A DNA stretch of 64,000 bases, from assembly GCA_947381905.1 (NCBI GenBank), contig CANCXL010000001.1, positions 105,970-169,969 on the forward strand. The letters run 5' to 3'. Shown here in pieces: positions 9,160-17,446 of the stretch. The notes beneath the pieces are model-generated. The model saw only the letters and a program-made list of their open reading frames with translations. It did not search any database and was not told where the DNA came from. This DNA comes from an uncultured Clostridiaceae bacterium (GTDB lineage: Bacteria; Bacillota; Clostridia; TANB77; CAG-465). Numbering within the stretch: the stretch's first letter is position 1; the number at the start of each line of letters is the position of its first letter. A program made the position numbers and the translations under genes.

Positions 9160-9214
9160 TTAATCTCCTCCTAAAAAAATTATTTTTTGAAATTATAAAT
9201 ATTAAAGCTAGTAA

Positions 9215-9243
9215 ATTATATCACATTTACAGCAAATTGTATA
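9215..9243 (-). promoter_or_regulatory. Promoter of phosphoesterase gene
   Basis: On the minus strand TATACA (9243-9238), 17-nt spacer, TATAAT (9220-9215). Confidence 0.7.
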
Positions 9244-9292
9244 CATAATAATTATAATATAACAGTATGTGTGTTTAATTTTTATATTAAAT

Positions 9293-9321
9293 TTGAAAAT
9301 ATGTATAATGTATTGTATAAT
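9293..9321 (+). promoter_or_regulatory. Promoter of fem-like operon
   Basis: TTGAAA (9293-9298), 17-nt spacer, TATAAT (9316-9321), 28 nt before the start codon. Confidence 0.88.
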
Positions 9322-9348
9322 AATGGAGAATTGAAAGAGGGAAAATAA

Positions 9349-10410
9349 ATGCCAATATTAGATTTTAATAATAAAAAAGAAGTAGAAGAATATAATAATT
9401 TTTTACATTCATATAGTTTTATGAGTTTTATGCAAGATTTAAAGTGGGGAAAAGTAAAAAATAATTGGTCACAAGAAGCGGTCTATTTAAAAAAAGATGG
9501 AAAGATATATGCTGCTATGATGATACTTATTCAAAAATTACCACATATGAATGTATCATTCATGTATGCACCTCGTGGACCTGTTTGTGATGTATATGAT
9601 ATAGAAACTGTTAATGCATTAGTAAAAGAGGCAGAACCTATTGCTAAAAAATATAATGCATATGTTTTTAAATTTGATCCTCAAGTTGTATATGATGATA
9701 AACTAGATAATTTATATAAAAACGCTGGATATAAAACAAGTGGTAAAAATCCTAATCCAGATGATGTCATTCAGCCATTAAATGATGCTGTGTTATATCT
9801 TGAAGGAAAAACAGAGGAAGAGTTAATGAAGAGTTTTGCTGAAAAAACAAGGTATAATATTAGATTATCTGGAAGAAAAGGTGTAACAGTTAGATATTCA
9901 AGAGATAAAGAGGACTTAAAAACATTTTACGATATATATAAAGTAACAACAATTAGAGACAAAATTGGTTGTAGACCATATGAATATTTTGAAAGAATGC
10001 TTGAAGCATATAATGAAGATGAGTTAAGAATATATATAGCAGAACATGATGGAGATAAACTTTCAGCAGCAATTGCTACTTGCTATGGAAATGAGCTTTT
10101 TTACGTATATGGAGCAAGCTCTAATGAAAAAAGAAATTTAATGCCAAACTATGCGATGCAGATGGAAATGATTAGATGGGGAATAGAAAGAAAATGCAAG
10201 ACGTATAACTTTGGTGGCATAATCCATCTAGATCAAAATGATGGACTATTTAAATTTAAAATGGGATTTTGTAAAGAAGAAGGTTTAGAAACATATATAG
10301 GCGAATTTAGCAAAGTATATAAACCAGCAACATTTTTTGCAGTAACAAAGCTTTTACCAATTAAGAAGAAAATAGAAAGAAAGATTAGAAAGTCTAGAAA
10401 AAGTAAATAG
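9349..10410 (+). CDS. FemABX-type aminoacyltransferase (peptidoglycan bridge)
   Basis: 353 residues matching the FemX/MurM family: an early hydrophobic FMQDLKWGKVKNNW block, the APRGP motif, and the double GNAT-like fold ending in NFGGI...FKMGFCKEEG. Such enzymes use aminoacyl-tRNA to add the first residue(s) of the interpeptide bridge to lipid II at the inner membrane face. The ~60-residue antiparallel coiled coil of true FemA is not obvious, which favours the single-residue FemX-like type. The C-terminus is strongly basic. It leads an operon with a MazG-like gene 16 nt downstream. Confidence 0.85.
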   Translation: MPILDFNNKKEVEEYNNFLHSYSFMSFMQDLKWGKVKNNWSQEAVYLKKDGKIYAAMMILIQKLPHMNVSFMYAPRGPVCDVYDIETVNALVKEAEPIAKKYNAYVFKFDPQVVYDDKLDNLYKNAGYKTSGKNPNPDDVIQPLNDAVLYLEGKTEEELMKSFAEKTRYNIRLSGRKGVTVRYSRDKEDLKTFYDIYKVTTIRDKIGCRPYEYFERMLEAYNEDELRIYIAEHDGDKLSAAIATCYGNELFYVYGASSNEKRNLMPNYAMQMEMIRWGIERKCKTYNFGGIIHLDQNDGLFKFKMGFCKEEGLETYIGEFSKVYKPATFFAVTKLLPIKKKIERKIRKSRKSK

Positions 10411-10426
10411 TAACAGGAGGAAAATA

Positions 10427-10744
10427 ATGAACGAGATAATTGATAATTTAAAAGAGTTTAATAAAGAAAGAGAATGGAGTAAGTTTCATACACCAGAAAA
10501 TTTAGCAAAATCAATTTCTATAGAATCAGCAGAACTTCTTGAATGCTTTCAGTGGAGTGGTGATGACTTTAATAAAGAAGAAGTCTATGAAGAACTTGCT
10601 GACGTCTTTACTTACTGTTTTCAAATGGCAATTACATTAGGTATTGATCCTAAAGAGATAATTTTAAAGAAATTAGAAAAAACTAAAAGAAAGTATCCTG
10701 TTGAAAAATCAAAAGGAGTTAGTACAAAATATAATAAATTATAA
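10427..10744 (+). CDS. MazG-like nucleotide pyrophosphohydrolase
   Basis: 105 residues of the all-alpha NTP pyrophosphatase superfamily. The metal ligands are visible as SIESAELLE followed by EELADVFTY (ExxE...ExxD pattern). These enzymes hydrolyse nucleoside triphosphates, often non-canonical or dCTP, to the monophosphate (house-cleaning). AGGAGG precedes the ATG. Co-transcribed with the Fem-like gene, with no obvious functional link. Substrate unknown. Confidence 0.88.
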   Translation: MNEIIDNLKEFNKEREWSKFHTPENLAKSISIESAELLECFQWSGDDFNKEEVYEELADVFTYCFQMAITLGIDPKEIILKKLEKTKRKYPVEKSKGVSTKYNKL

Positions 10745-10790
10745 AAAAAAGGAGCCTTAAATTCTAAAGATGATTAAGGCTCTTTAATTA
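10745..10790. terminator. Bidirectional terminator
   Basis: Perfect 9-bp arms GAGCCTTAA (10752-10760) and complement (10774-10782), flanked by an A run upstream and a T-rich stretch downstream. Confidence 0.85.
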
Positions 10791-10793
10791 TAA

Positions 10794-11126
10794 CTAAATT
10801 CCAAGTTGATAGTTTGGATTATTATATATAAAAGAATTTGTTGAGATTGTTACAAATTTAATTGAGAATATATCACAATATAATAAGTTGTTATCTTGAA
10901 CAGATCTTAAAACTATATAACTTGCACCTACGTCTAGTAAAACACCAATTCTATCTTGTAAACTGCAAGTACCAATTAAAAATTCTACTTTTAATAGTTT
11001 ACCTATGTAATTTCTTAAAAAGGCTGGGGTGTAAATTGAATTGGTTAATGTCTCAGGCATATTTGATGGGGTTGTTGTATTGTTATTTAGTTCAGCAGTT
11101 TGACGATTATTTATATCATTTAACAT
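10794..11126 (-). CDS. gerQ: GerQ-like spore coat protein
   Basis: 110 residues. A Gln/Asn-rich N-terminus is followed by FLRNYIGKLLKVEFLIG...DRIGVLLDVGASYIVL...IFSIKFVTI, which resembles the core of Bacillus GerQ (LNRGK...DKIFTGIIEQAGRDHIIL...LDYVTF). GerQ is a coat protein needed for CwlJ localisation or function during germination. The gene lies 14 nt downstream of a cwlJ-like gene on the same strand, the same pairing as in Bacillus, which is the strongest support. Sequence similarity alone is modest. Confidence 0.7.
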   Translation of the reverse strand: MLNDINNRQTAELNNNTTTPSNMPETLTNSIYTPAFLRNYIGKLLKVEFLIGTCSLQDRIGVLLDVGASYIVLRSVQDNNLLYCDIFSIKFVTISTNSFIYNNPNYQLGI

Positions 11127-11140
11127 ATAAATTCTCCTTT

Positions 11141-11587
11141 CTATGTAGTTTTATAAATTTCTGTAGGTGTATAGAAACAGTGATTTATAATTCTTGTATG
11201 TAATTTCCCTGTACCATTGTATGGAAACTCACTTGGACAACTTGGTTTGTAAGGATTCATAAACCATAGACATATTCCAACCTCATTTAATCTATTACCA
11301 CTTAATGCCCAATCCGCAATAGAATAATGTAATTCAGTTGGATTCATATTATATATGTTTTGAGGATTATATTGTCCTCTTAACATATCTGTAGCACAAT
11401 TAAATTGTCCAGTTTGAAAAATTATATTTCGTATATTTCCACCTTGGGATACTCTAAAGTATTCACCTTCATTTGAATTTGTTCTATTCATTACAACAGA
11501 AGCCACAGCTTTCATACCATTTTCTCCTTCACCACCAGCTTCACACATGACTATTCTTGCTAGAAGCTCTCTATCTGAAAAACTCAC
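11141..11587 (-). CDS. cwlJ: CwlJ/SleB-family spore cortex hydrolase
   Basis: 148 residues, without signal peptide as in CwlJ. The Hydrolase_2 domain is complete: LLARIVMCEAGGEGENGMKAV (catalytic Glu), the VVMNR segment and the closing NHCFYTPT block. Such enzymes degrade cortex peptidoglycan during spore germination. GTG 11587 start with GGTGAT upstream. It heads a two-gene operon with the gerQ-like gene. This pair implies a sporulating ancestor or organism. A sporulation-sigma promoter is expected, but none could be called reliably. Confidence 0.88.
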   Translation of the reverse strand: MSFSDRELLARIVMCEAGGEGENGMKAVASVVMNRTNSNEGEYFRVSQGGNIRNIIFQTGQFNCATDMLRGQYNPQNIYNMNPTELHYSIADWALSGNRLNEVGICLWFMNPYKPSCPSEFPYNGTGKLHTRIINHCFYTPTEIYKTT

Positions 11588-11697
11588 TTTATCACCTACT
11601 TTTATATAATATAATATGATAATACTAAAAAAATGTTAAACAAGTATTTGTAAATAAAGCCATTATTATAATATTTATAGTCAATATTCGATAATTA

Positions 11698-11726
11698 TTG
11701 ACATTTACGCGTTCGTGTGGTAAAAG
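11698..11726 (+). promoter_or_regulatory. Probable promoter of GH13 gene
   Basis: TTGACA (11698-11703), 17-nt spacer, weak -10 TAAAAG (11721-11726). Confidence 0.6.
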
Positions 11727-11787
11727 ATATGTAAGCCAATAGTTTATTTTATGGCTAAAATAAATATTTTAGTTAGGAGGAAAAAAG

Positions 11788-13644
11788 ATGATTAGCGAAA
11801 TCTATTGTAGCTTAGATCCAAAATGTAAGGATCCTGTTGGACCTGTTAGAGAAGAGTCAGAAGTAAAGTTCAGCATACGGTTAGACAAGGTAAGCATTGT
11901 TGAGTCTCCTAAACTTGTTATATTTAGGATTGACAAGTGGGATGAGCGGGAAGAGATTGATCTTAAACTCGCAAACGCAACCCTTAACAACAATTATTAT
12001 TCTTGTACGTTTACGCCTAAAACTGCTGATGTGTATTATTACTATTTTACTCTGAACATTAACGGGAAGTACGAAGAGATAAGGAGAGATCGTTTTGCCA
12101 AGTCTTGCTTTGGCGGTAAGGAAAATGAGTGCTTTCAGCTTACGGTTTTCACAAAGGAAATTTCCGTTCCGGATTTTATGAAAGGTGCTACCTTTTATCA
12201 GATATTTCCGGACAGGTTTTGCAACTCTGGACAGCCGAAGGAAAATGTTCCTGATGACAGAAACGTGCATAAAGATTGGTACGAAAATCCGGACTATTTG
12301 CCAAACGACAAAGGACTCATTCTCAACAATGATTACTTTGGAGGAGATTTGAAGGGTATTACCGAGCACCTTGATTACATTGAGTCTTTGGGCATAAGTA
12401 TTATTTACTTGAACCCTATATTTGAGGCGCATTCAAATCACAGGTACAACACAGCGGATTACTTAAGAATTGATCCTATGCTTGGTAAAGAAGAAGACTT
12501 TGCAGAACTTTGTGCTGAAGCCCAAAAACACGGAATTCGTATTATCCTTGATGGTGTGTTTAATCACACTGGTTCTGACAGCGTGTACTTTAACAAAGAA
12601 AGAAGATATGCAACAGTTGGTGCCTATACCAGTCAGGATAGCTCGTATTACAACTGGTACTGCTTTTTCAACTATCCGGATGGATACGACTCTTGGTGGG
12701 GATTTGACACTCTTCCAAAGATTAACAAAAATTCAGAGGAAGCCATTGAGTTTTTCTGTAACGTTGTTAAAAAATGGATAAGACTTGGAGCTTCTGGCTT
12801 TAGGTTTGATGTTGTAGATGAACTTACCAACTATATGTTGTATAGGTTGTCTAAATCCATTAAGGAAGAAAAAGTGTACGATGAGCAGCCATCTGTCATA
12901 GGCGAGGTTTGGGAAGATGTTTCCACTAAGGAGGCATATGGAGAAAGAAAGCATTACTTTACAGAGAACACATTAGACAGTGCAATGAACTATGTGTATA
13001 AGGATGCACTTTTCCATTTCTTTGAGGCAAAAGATTCAGAGGCACTTTTAGACACCATCATACGTACTATCGAAAATTATCCTAAAGATAATCTGGATGC
13101 AATGATGAACATGATTTCTGGTCATGACATTGAGCGTGCGATTACACGTCTTGCAAAAGGCTCTGCAGGAGATAGAGATAGATACTGGCAAGGAGCAAAC
13201 GACTACCTTGATCCTGAATCTTATGAAAGAGGTAAGAGAATGCTTAAGCAGATGGCTGTAATACAGTATTTCTTACCGGGCAATCCATGTTTGTACTATG
13301 GTGATGAAGCGGGTGTTTACGGATTTAAAGATCCGCACAACAGAAAAACGTATCCTTGGGGAAGAGAAGATCAAGATCTTATCCGTTTTTTCCAGATGCT
13401 TGGAAGAATAAGGAAGGATAATCCGTTCTTAAGAGATGCAAGCTTCATTCCTATCCTGTTTCACGGCGGTCTTTGTACCTTTGCAAGAGAGTCTTTGAGT
13501 CGCGATGAGAGACTTTTAGTGGGAGTAAATCTTACAGAAAAGCCACTCGACTTAGAACTTTTCGATGCTAAAGAAGTACTTTACACAACAGATGCTCCTA
13601 AAGTGAAAAAACTCGTTCCAAATGGTTCTATCATTTTGAAGTAG
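11788..13644 (+). CDS. GH13 alpha-glucan hydrolase (neopullulanase/cyclomaltodextrinase-like)
   Basis: 618 residues, no signal peptide, so intracellular. A ~120-residue N-terminal beta domain precedes the GH13 barrel. Region I DGVFNH (~255), region II GFRFDVVDE with the nucleophile Asp (~340), region III GEVWED with the acid Glu (~372) and region IV GHD (~447, usually NHD) are all present. It would cut maltodextrins or cyclodextrins. AGGAGG precedes ATG. The DNA is visibly richer in GC (one 60-nt line is 45 percent) and uses codons such as CTT, AAC and CCG more than its neighbours, suggesting acquisition or strong expression. Single gene with its own terminator. Confidence 0.9.
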   Translation: MISEIYCSLDPKCKDPVGPVREESEVKFSIRLDKVSIVESPKLVIFRIDKWDEREEIDLKLANATLNNNYYSCTFTPKTADVYYYYFTLNINGKYEEIRRDRFAKSCFGGKENECFQLTVFTKEISVPDFMKGATFYQIFPDRFCNSGQPKENVPDDRNVHKDWYENPDYLPNDKGLILNNDYFGGDLKGITEHLDYIESLGISIIYLNPIFEAHSNHRYNTADYLRIDPMLGKEEDFAELCAEAQKHGIRIILDGVFNHTGSDSVYFNKERRYATVGAYTSQDSSYYNWYCFFNYPDGYDSWWGFDTLPKINKNSEEAIEFFCNVVKKWIRLGASGFRFDVVDELTNYMLYRLSKSIKEEKVYDEQPSVIGEVWEDVSTKEAYGERKHYFTENTLDSAMNYVYKDALFHFFEAKDSEALLDTIIRTIENYPKDNLDAMMNMISGHDIERAITRLAKGSAGDRDRYWQGANDYLDPESYERGKRMLKQMAVIQYFLPGNPCLYYGDEAGVYGFKDPHNRKTYPWGREDQDLIRFFQMLGRIRKDNPFLRDASFIPILFHGGLCTFARESLSRDERLLVGVNLTEKPLDLELFDAKEVLYTTDAPKVKKLVPNGSIILK

Positions 13645-13668
13645 CTTAAGTAAAGACAGTTCTTTTTG

Positions 13669-13700
13669 GCGCACCACGAACTTTGTGGTGCGCTTTTTCT
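13669..13700 (+). terminator. Terminator of GH13 gene
   Basis: Perfect 9-bp GC-rich arms GCGCACCAC (13669-13677) and complement (13685-13693), then TTTTTCTT. Confidence 0.95.
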
Positions 13701-13702
13701 TG

Positions 13703-13735
13703 AAAAAAATAGATATAAAATTATTTATATCTATT
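13703..13735 (-). terminator. Terminator of small membrane protein operon
   Basis: 12-bp perfect arms (13724-13735 and 13708-13719), T run on the minus strand at 13709-13703; overlaps the stop codon of the gene at 13731. Confidence 0.85.
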
Positions 13736-14138
13736 CTTCATTATTGTTATTTTCGTTATAATATGAATTTACTTGATTGATTTGAGAATTGTTGTTATTC
13801 TCATCTTCGGTATTAAAATCATTATTAAAGCTATTTACTGAATCCTCATTTTTCACTTTATTTTCTTCTTGCTGAATATTAAAATCTTGGCTAGGAATAC
13901 TAGAATTATCAGATGAATTTGAATTTTTAAAATTTTTTTCTGTTTCTTTGCTAGGAATAATATCTGTTTTATCTATTGTTATTTCATCTATGTCTGAGTT
14001 GTTAGTTATATTGCTTAAATCTGTAGTTATATCTTTAGATTTTGTATCATTTTTTTTAGTAACAAGTATTGTTAGTATTAAAACTAATATAATTATTGTT
14101 ACTATAACTGGAATTATAAATTTCTTGTTAAATTTCAT
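13731..14138 (-). CDS. Membrane-anchored low-complexity protein, unknown
   Basis: 135 residues. A short Lys-rich start is followed by one hydrophobic segment (about residues 8-27, Ile/Val/Leu/Thr) and then about 105 residues rich in Asn, Asp, Ser and Glu without recognisable domain. No lipobox Cys, so it is predicted to be a single-pass anchored protein with an exposed acidic tail. Good SD (GGAG) before ATG. Lies 19 nt downstream of the next small gene, probably co-transcribed. Function not recognised. Confidence 0.65.
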   Translation of the reverse strand: MKFNKKFIIPVIVTIIILVLILTILVTKKNDTKSKDITTDLSNITNNSDIDEITIDKTDIIPSKETEKNFKNSNSSDNSSIPSQDFNIQQEENKVKNEDSVNSFNNDFNTEDENNNNSQINQVNSYYNENNNNEE

Positions 14139-14157
14139 GGTAGATCTCCTCTAAATA

Positions 14158-14364
14158 TTACATTTTCTTATATTTTTGTTTTAAATCATTTATTTTTTTC
14201 GCATATTCTTTGTTTAATTCTTTAAATTTGTCTTTATATTCTCTTAAGCCTTCAAATGTATTTTGACAATTAAGTGCGTCTCTGATTCTTTTACTTTTAT
14301 CTTTATACCAACTATTAAGTTCTTCATATTCTGATTTTAGTTCTGGATTTATTTTTTTGAACAT
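14158..14364 (-). CDS. Small charged helical protein, unknown
   Basis: 68 residues, about half Lys/Glu/Asp/Arg, with repeated amphipathic helical stretches suggestive of a coiled coil; one Cys (~33). AAGGAG lies 8 nt before ATG 14364, which supports a real gene. No known domain recognised. First of a two-gene unit with the anchored acidic protein. Confidence 0.6.
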   Translation of the reverse strand: MFKKINPELKSEYEELNSWYKDKSKRIRDALNCQNTFEGLREYKDKFKELNKEYAKKINDLKQKYKKM

Positions 14365-14516
14365 TTAAATTCTCCTTAGTTTATTACTTATCTAAATTTT
14401 ATAATATACATATATAATTTGCAATAATAATTTAGTATATATTAAAAAATAGAACTATAACAAGTATAGTTCTACGTATTATATAGTTTCAAATATATGT
14501 GGTTGTTTAAATATAG

Positions 14517-15182
14517 CTAGTTTTTAATTTTTTTTGCTAGATATAGAAATGGAGTATCGCATATAGCAATAATACATTCTATAAGGCTTCCAACTAAAGC
14601 TATCGAGATCATATCCCTTACTGTATAAATTCCAGAAAATGCTAAAAATATAAAAGCAAAATTTTCTAAACAATTGCATATTATTGTAGATATATTATTT
14701 CTAATCCACATTTTTTTGCCATTAAATTTATCTTTAAGCTTATTATATAAGTATACATCTGCAAGATTAGATAAAAAATACATTACTACGCTAGATATAC
14801 ATATTCTTGGCGCGAGTCCAAATAAGGTTTTCATAGCATCATTTGTTAAATCTATTGAGTTAGGAGTAAAAAACAAAGTTATTTGTGTAACTATAAGATA
14901 TATAATTACAGAAAATAATCCCATATATACACCTTTTTTACTTTCCTTTAGTCCGTAGCATTCAACAAGAATATCTGTTGCTAAGAAATTTGATGCAAAT
15001 AATACATTCCCAAGTGTTGTAGTCATACCAAATACATCTACATTTTTTGATACTTGTATATTTGCAAGAACTGTTGCAATGCCTATCCATAAAAATAGAC
15101 CTTCTTTTTTAAATAATTTTTTTGTGAGTAATAATAAACTAAATACTATTATTATCTCAACAAATAATAAAATTTCATTCAT
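14517..15182 (-). CDS. Queuosine precursor transporter, YhhQ family
   Basis: 221 residues, about six membrane segments. ANIQVSKNVDVFG, the ATDILVECYG block and the RNNISTIICNCLEN region are typical of the YhhQ/COG1738 family that imports queuosine precursors (preQ0/preQ1) for tRNA modification. The preQ1-I riboswitch directly in front of it gives independent support. AGGAGG is used as SD and also forms the 3' strand of the aptamer. Monocistronic. Confidence 0.9.
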   Translation of the reverse strand: MNEILLFVEIIIVFSLLLLTKKLFKKEGLFLWIGIATVLANIQVSKNVDVFGMTTTLGNVLFASNFLATDILVECYGLKESKKGVYMGLFSVIIYLIVTQITLFFTPNSIDLTNDAMKTLFGLAPRICISSVVMYFLSNLADVYLYNKLKDKFNGKKMWIRNNISTIICNCLENFAFIFLAFSGIYTVRDMISIALVGSLIECIIAICDTPFLYLAKKIKN

Positions 15183-15189
15183 AATTATT

Positions 15190-15229
15190 CCTCCTAGTTT
15201 TTTTATGTGGGAGGATCTCGAACCACAAT
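15190..15229 (-). promoter_or_regulatory. preQ1-I riboswitch
   Basis: Minus strand: a 5-bp stem TGTGG/CCACA closes a TTCGAGATCC loop and is followed by the A-rich TAAAAAAACTA tail ending in AGGAGG. This is the preQ1-I architecture. The loop TCCT can pair with the AGGA of the Shine-Dalgarno, so ligand binding should shut translation of the transporter. It begins within a few nt of the predicted transcription start. Confidence 0.85.
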
Positions 15230-15235
15230 GGAATA

Positions 15236-15265
15236 AATATAAATATATTATATATCATTTGTCAA
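15236..15265 (-). promoter_or_regulatory. Promoter of preQ1-controlled transporter
   Basis: Minus strand TTGACA (15265-15260), 18-nt spacer, TATATT (15241-15236). Confidence 0.8.
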
Positions 15266-15316
15266 ATAATGTAGTAAATAGTAGACTGATTGTAATTTAT
15301 AGAAATCTTTAAACTA

Positions 15317-15345
15317 TTGACTTTTATATAAAAAAAATGTATAAT
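15317..15345 (+). promoter_or_regulatory. Promoter upstream of GT2 gene
   Basis: TTGACT (15317-15322), 17-nt spacer, TATAAT (15340-15345), about 210 nt before the start codon, implying a long leader. Confidence 0.85.
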
Positions 15346-15402
15346 TTAAGAGTAATATTTATATATTAAACCTAAATGTAATAAATAATAATTACTACCA
15401 GT

Positions 15403-15446
15403 TTATAGGCTATGGAATGTTAGAGTTCTTACCTATAATTTTTTTT
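15403..15446 (+). terminator. Possible leader terminator before GT2 gene
   Basis: 7-bp arms TTATAGG (15403-15409) and CCTATAA (15432-15438) followed directly by eight T, inside the leader between promoter and glycosyltransferase. Confidence 0.5.
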
Positions 15447-15556
15447 GAACAAATATATGTTTTTGATAGGGAAAATGATAAATTTATGTATAAAAAACAT
15501 ATAAATTTGATTGATTATATCAAACTATTTTTAGTGTGATATAGAACGGAGGCGTT

Positions 15557-16630
15557 ATGGATAAAGTTACAGTTGTTATTCCTATATATAATGTTGAAAG
15601 ATTTCTTAAAGAGGCGATAGATTCTGCTATTAATCAAACATACAAAAATATAGAGATTATTTTAGTAGATGATGGTTCAACAGATAATTCAGGAAATATT
15701 TGCGATGAGTATGTAAAGTTAGATAATAGAATTAAAGTGATTCATAAAGAAAATGGTGGACTTTCTACTGCAAGAAATGCTGCTTTAGAAGTGTATACTG
15801 GAAAATATATTATGTTTTTAGATTCAGACGATTTTTTAGAACTTGACGCTGTTGAAAAAATGTATAACAAAATAGAAGAAAAAAATGCAGATTATGTTAT
15901 TGGAAATTATATTAATGCAACAGAAGAAGGCGAAAAATGGGAAAAGCCAGTATTTGATTTAGAAAAATATAAAGAGTTTAAATTATCAATAACTGACTAT
16001 AAAAATTCATTTTATATAATGAATTCTAGCGTATGTAATAAGATATTTAGAAAAGAATTCTTAGATAAGTTAAACATTAGATTTATTGAAGGATTACCAG
16101 CAGAAGATGCTATTTTTACAACATATTGCTTTATGCATTCAGATAATGTATATTATACTCAAGCAATTGTATTTAATTATAGACAAAGAAAAGGTGGTTC
16201 TATAAGTAGTCATTGCTCAATAAAGTATTTTGAGGGAATAAATAAGGCATATAGAATGATCTATGAAAATTTTAGAGATAGCAATAATCTAGGATATTAT
16301 AGATATTTTTATGCCAAAAGTATGAATTATACTATGTATAAACTTATAGATTCTGTAGTTGTTTCAGAGGATGAAAAGAGACAAGTATTAAAGGATATGT
16401 TATGGTTTTATAAGTTAACTTTTGAACTTGAAGTTCCTGCGTGTCAAGATGCTATTGAAGCAATAATAGAAGAAGCGGTAAGTGGGAATATAGAAACTGC
16501 ATTAAAATATTGTAATATATTAAAAGAAGCAAGAACATATATGACTATGCAAGAAAAAGAAAAAATGTCTAAACCAGATGCTGAAATGTATCAAAGAATA
16601 TCAGTGCTAGACGAGAAATATAGTAAATAA
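15557..16630 (+). CDS. Family 2 glycosyltransferase
   Basis: 357 residues. N-terminal GT-A domain: VVIPIYNVERFL, VDDGSTDNS, GGLSTARN and the metal-binding FLDSDDFLE; no membrane segments. It transfers a sugar from a nucleotide donor to a surface polysaccharide or teichoic-acid-like acceptor on the cytoplasmic side. The C-terminal ~120 residues are not recognised. GGAGG precedes the ATG. Monocistronic with a ~210-nt leader containing a possible attenuator. Confidence 0.9.
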   Translation: MDKVTVVIPIYNVERFLKEAIDSAINQTYKNIEIILVDDGSTDNSGNICDEYVKLDNRIKVIHKENGGLSTARNAALEVYTGKYIMFLDSDDFLELDAVEKMYNKIEEKNADYVIGNYINATEEGEKWEKPVFDLEKYKEFKLSITDYKNSFYIMNSSVCNKIFRKEFLDKLNIRFIEGLPAEDAIFTTYCFMHSDNVYYTQAIVFNYRQRKGGSISSHCSIKYFEGINKAYRMIYENFRDSNNLGYYRYFYAKSMNYTMYKLIDSVVVSEDEKRQVLKDMLWFYKLTFELEVPACQDAIEAIIEEAVSGNIETALKYCNILKEARTYMTMQEKEKMSKPDAEMYQRISVLDEKYSK

Positions 16631-16670
16631 AAAGAATACAAATGCAGTTATAATGAAGAATTAGAAAAAA

Positions 16671-16707
16671 GTACCAGATGAAATATACTCATCTGGTACT
16701 TTTTTTA
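16671..16707 (+). terminator. Terminator of GT2 gene
   Basis: Perfect 11-bp arms GTACCAGATGA (16671-16681) and complement (16689-16699), then seven or more T. Confidence 0.95.
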
Positions 16708-16720
16708 TTATAATTATACT

Positions 16721-17368
16721 TTACCAAATAAAATTTGATTTTAATGCTTCACCATTATCTACTAGTAAGTCTTGACCTGTCATACTTTTGTTTATTACAG
16801 ATATAAAATAAATAAATTCTGCAATTTCTTCTGGTGAGGCCCATTTATTTAGCATAGTTTCATTTAAAACTGCATTCCATAGTTTTTTATCATCAATTAT
16901 GTGTTTGTTAAGTTCAGTTGTAACACCTCCAGCGCTTATAGCGTTAGACGTTGCTCCAAATTTTGAAATACGCAATGCTACGTTCTTCATGTATGTTACC
17001 ATTCCACCTTTGCTTGCTGCATATTCTGGAAATTCGGCACCTGTTAATGCACTCGCAGATGCATTAAAAACTATAGACTTTATGTTAGGTTGAATACCAT
17101 ATTTTTCTGTTATATTTATTGTTCCTTTTAGGTTAATATCTATATCTTTTCCAGACTCTTGTACACCAGCATTATTTACTAAAATATCTATATTATCTAT
17201 ATCAGGTAATTTTTTATTTGTTATGTCCTCAATAATATGTGTATAATGTGGATTATTAATTGTACTTTCGCAAATATCTATTCCTATTACGTCATGTCCT
17301 TCGTTTAAAAATTTTAATGCAGTAGCTTTGCCAATTCCACGTGATGTTCCTGTTATTAGTATTTTCAT
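16721..17368 (-). CDS. Short-chain dehydrogenase/reductase
   Basis: 215 residues of the classical SDR family: GTSRGIG nucleotide loop at the N-terminus, NNAG at about 66, catalytic Ser region NASAS and the YAASK active-site pair near 135. It oxidises or reduces an alcohol/ketone with NAD(P). The chain is shorter than the usual ~250 residues because the region after the Rossmann start is compact. AGGAGG-like SD before ATG. Single gene, substrate unknown. Confidence 0.88.
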   Translation of the reverse strand: MKILITGTSRGIGKATALKFLNEGHDVIGIDICESTINNPHYTHIIEDITNKKLPDIDNIDILVNNAGVQESGKDIDINLKGTINITEKYGIQPNIKSIVFNASASALTGAEFPEYAASKGGMVTYMKNVALRISKFGATSNAISAGGVTTELNKHIIDDKKLWNAVLNETMLNKWASPEEIAEFIYFISVINKSMTGQDLLVDNGEALKSNFIW

Positions 17369-17424
17369 TTTTTCCTCCTAAAATATAATACTATTATATC
17401 ATAATAGTTCAATAGTAAAACAAA

Positions 17425-17446
17425 ATAAGCTCTAAAAAGAGCTTAT
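17425..17446 (-). terminator. Terminator of zinc-ribbon membrane protein gene
   Basis: 9-bp arms (17438-17446 and 17425-17433) with AAAA/TTTT loop, T-rich after it on the minus strand; overlaps the stop codon. Confidence 0.8.

Noticed and set aside
11881-12432. 183-codon antisense ORF within the GH13 gene
   Set aside because: Overlaps conserved GH13 coding sequence, has no SD, and looks like a reflection of codon bias.
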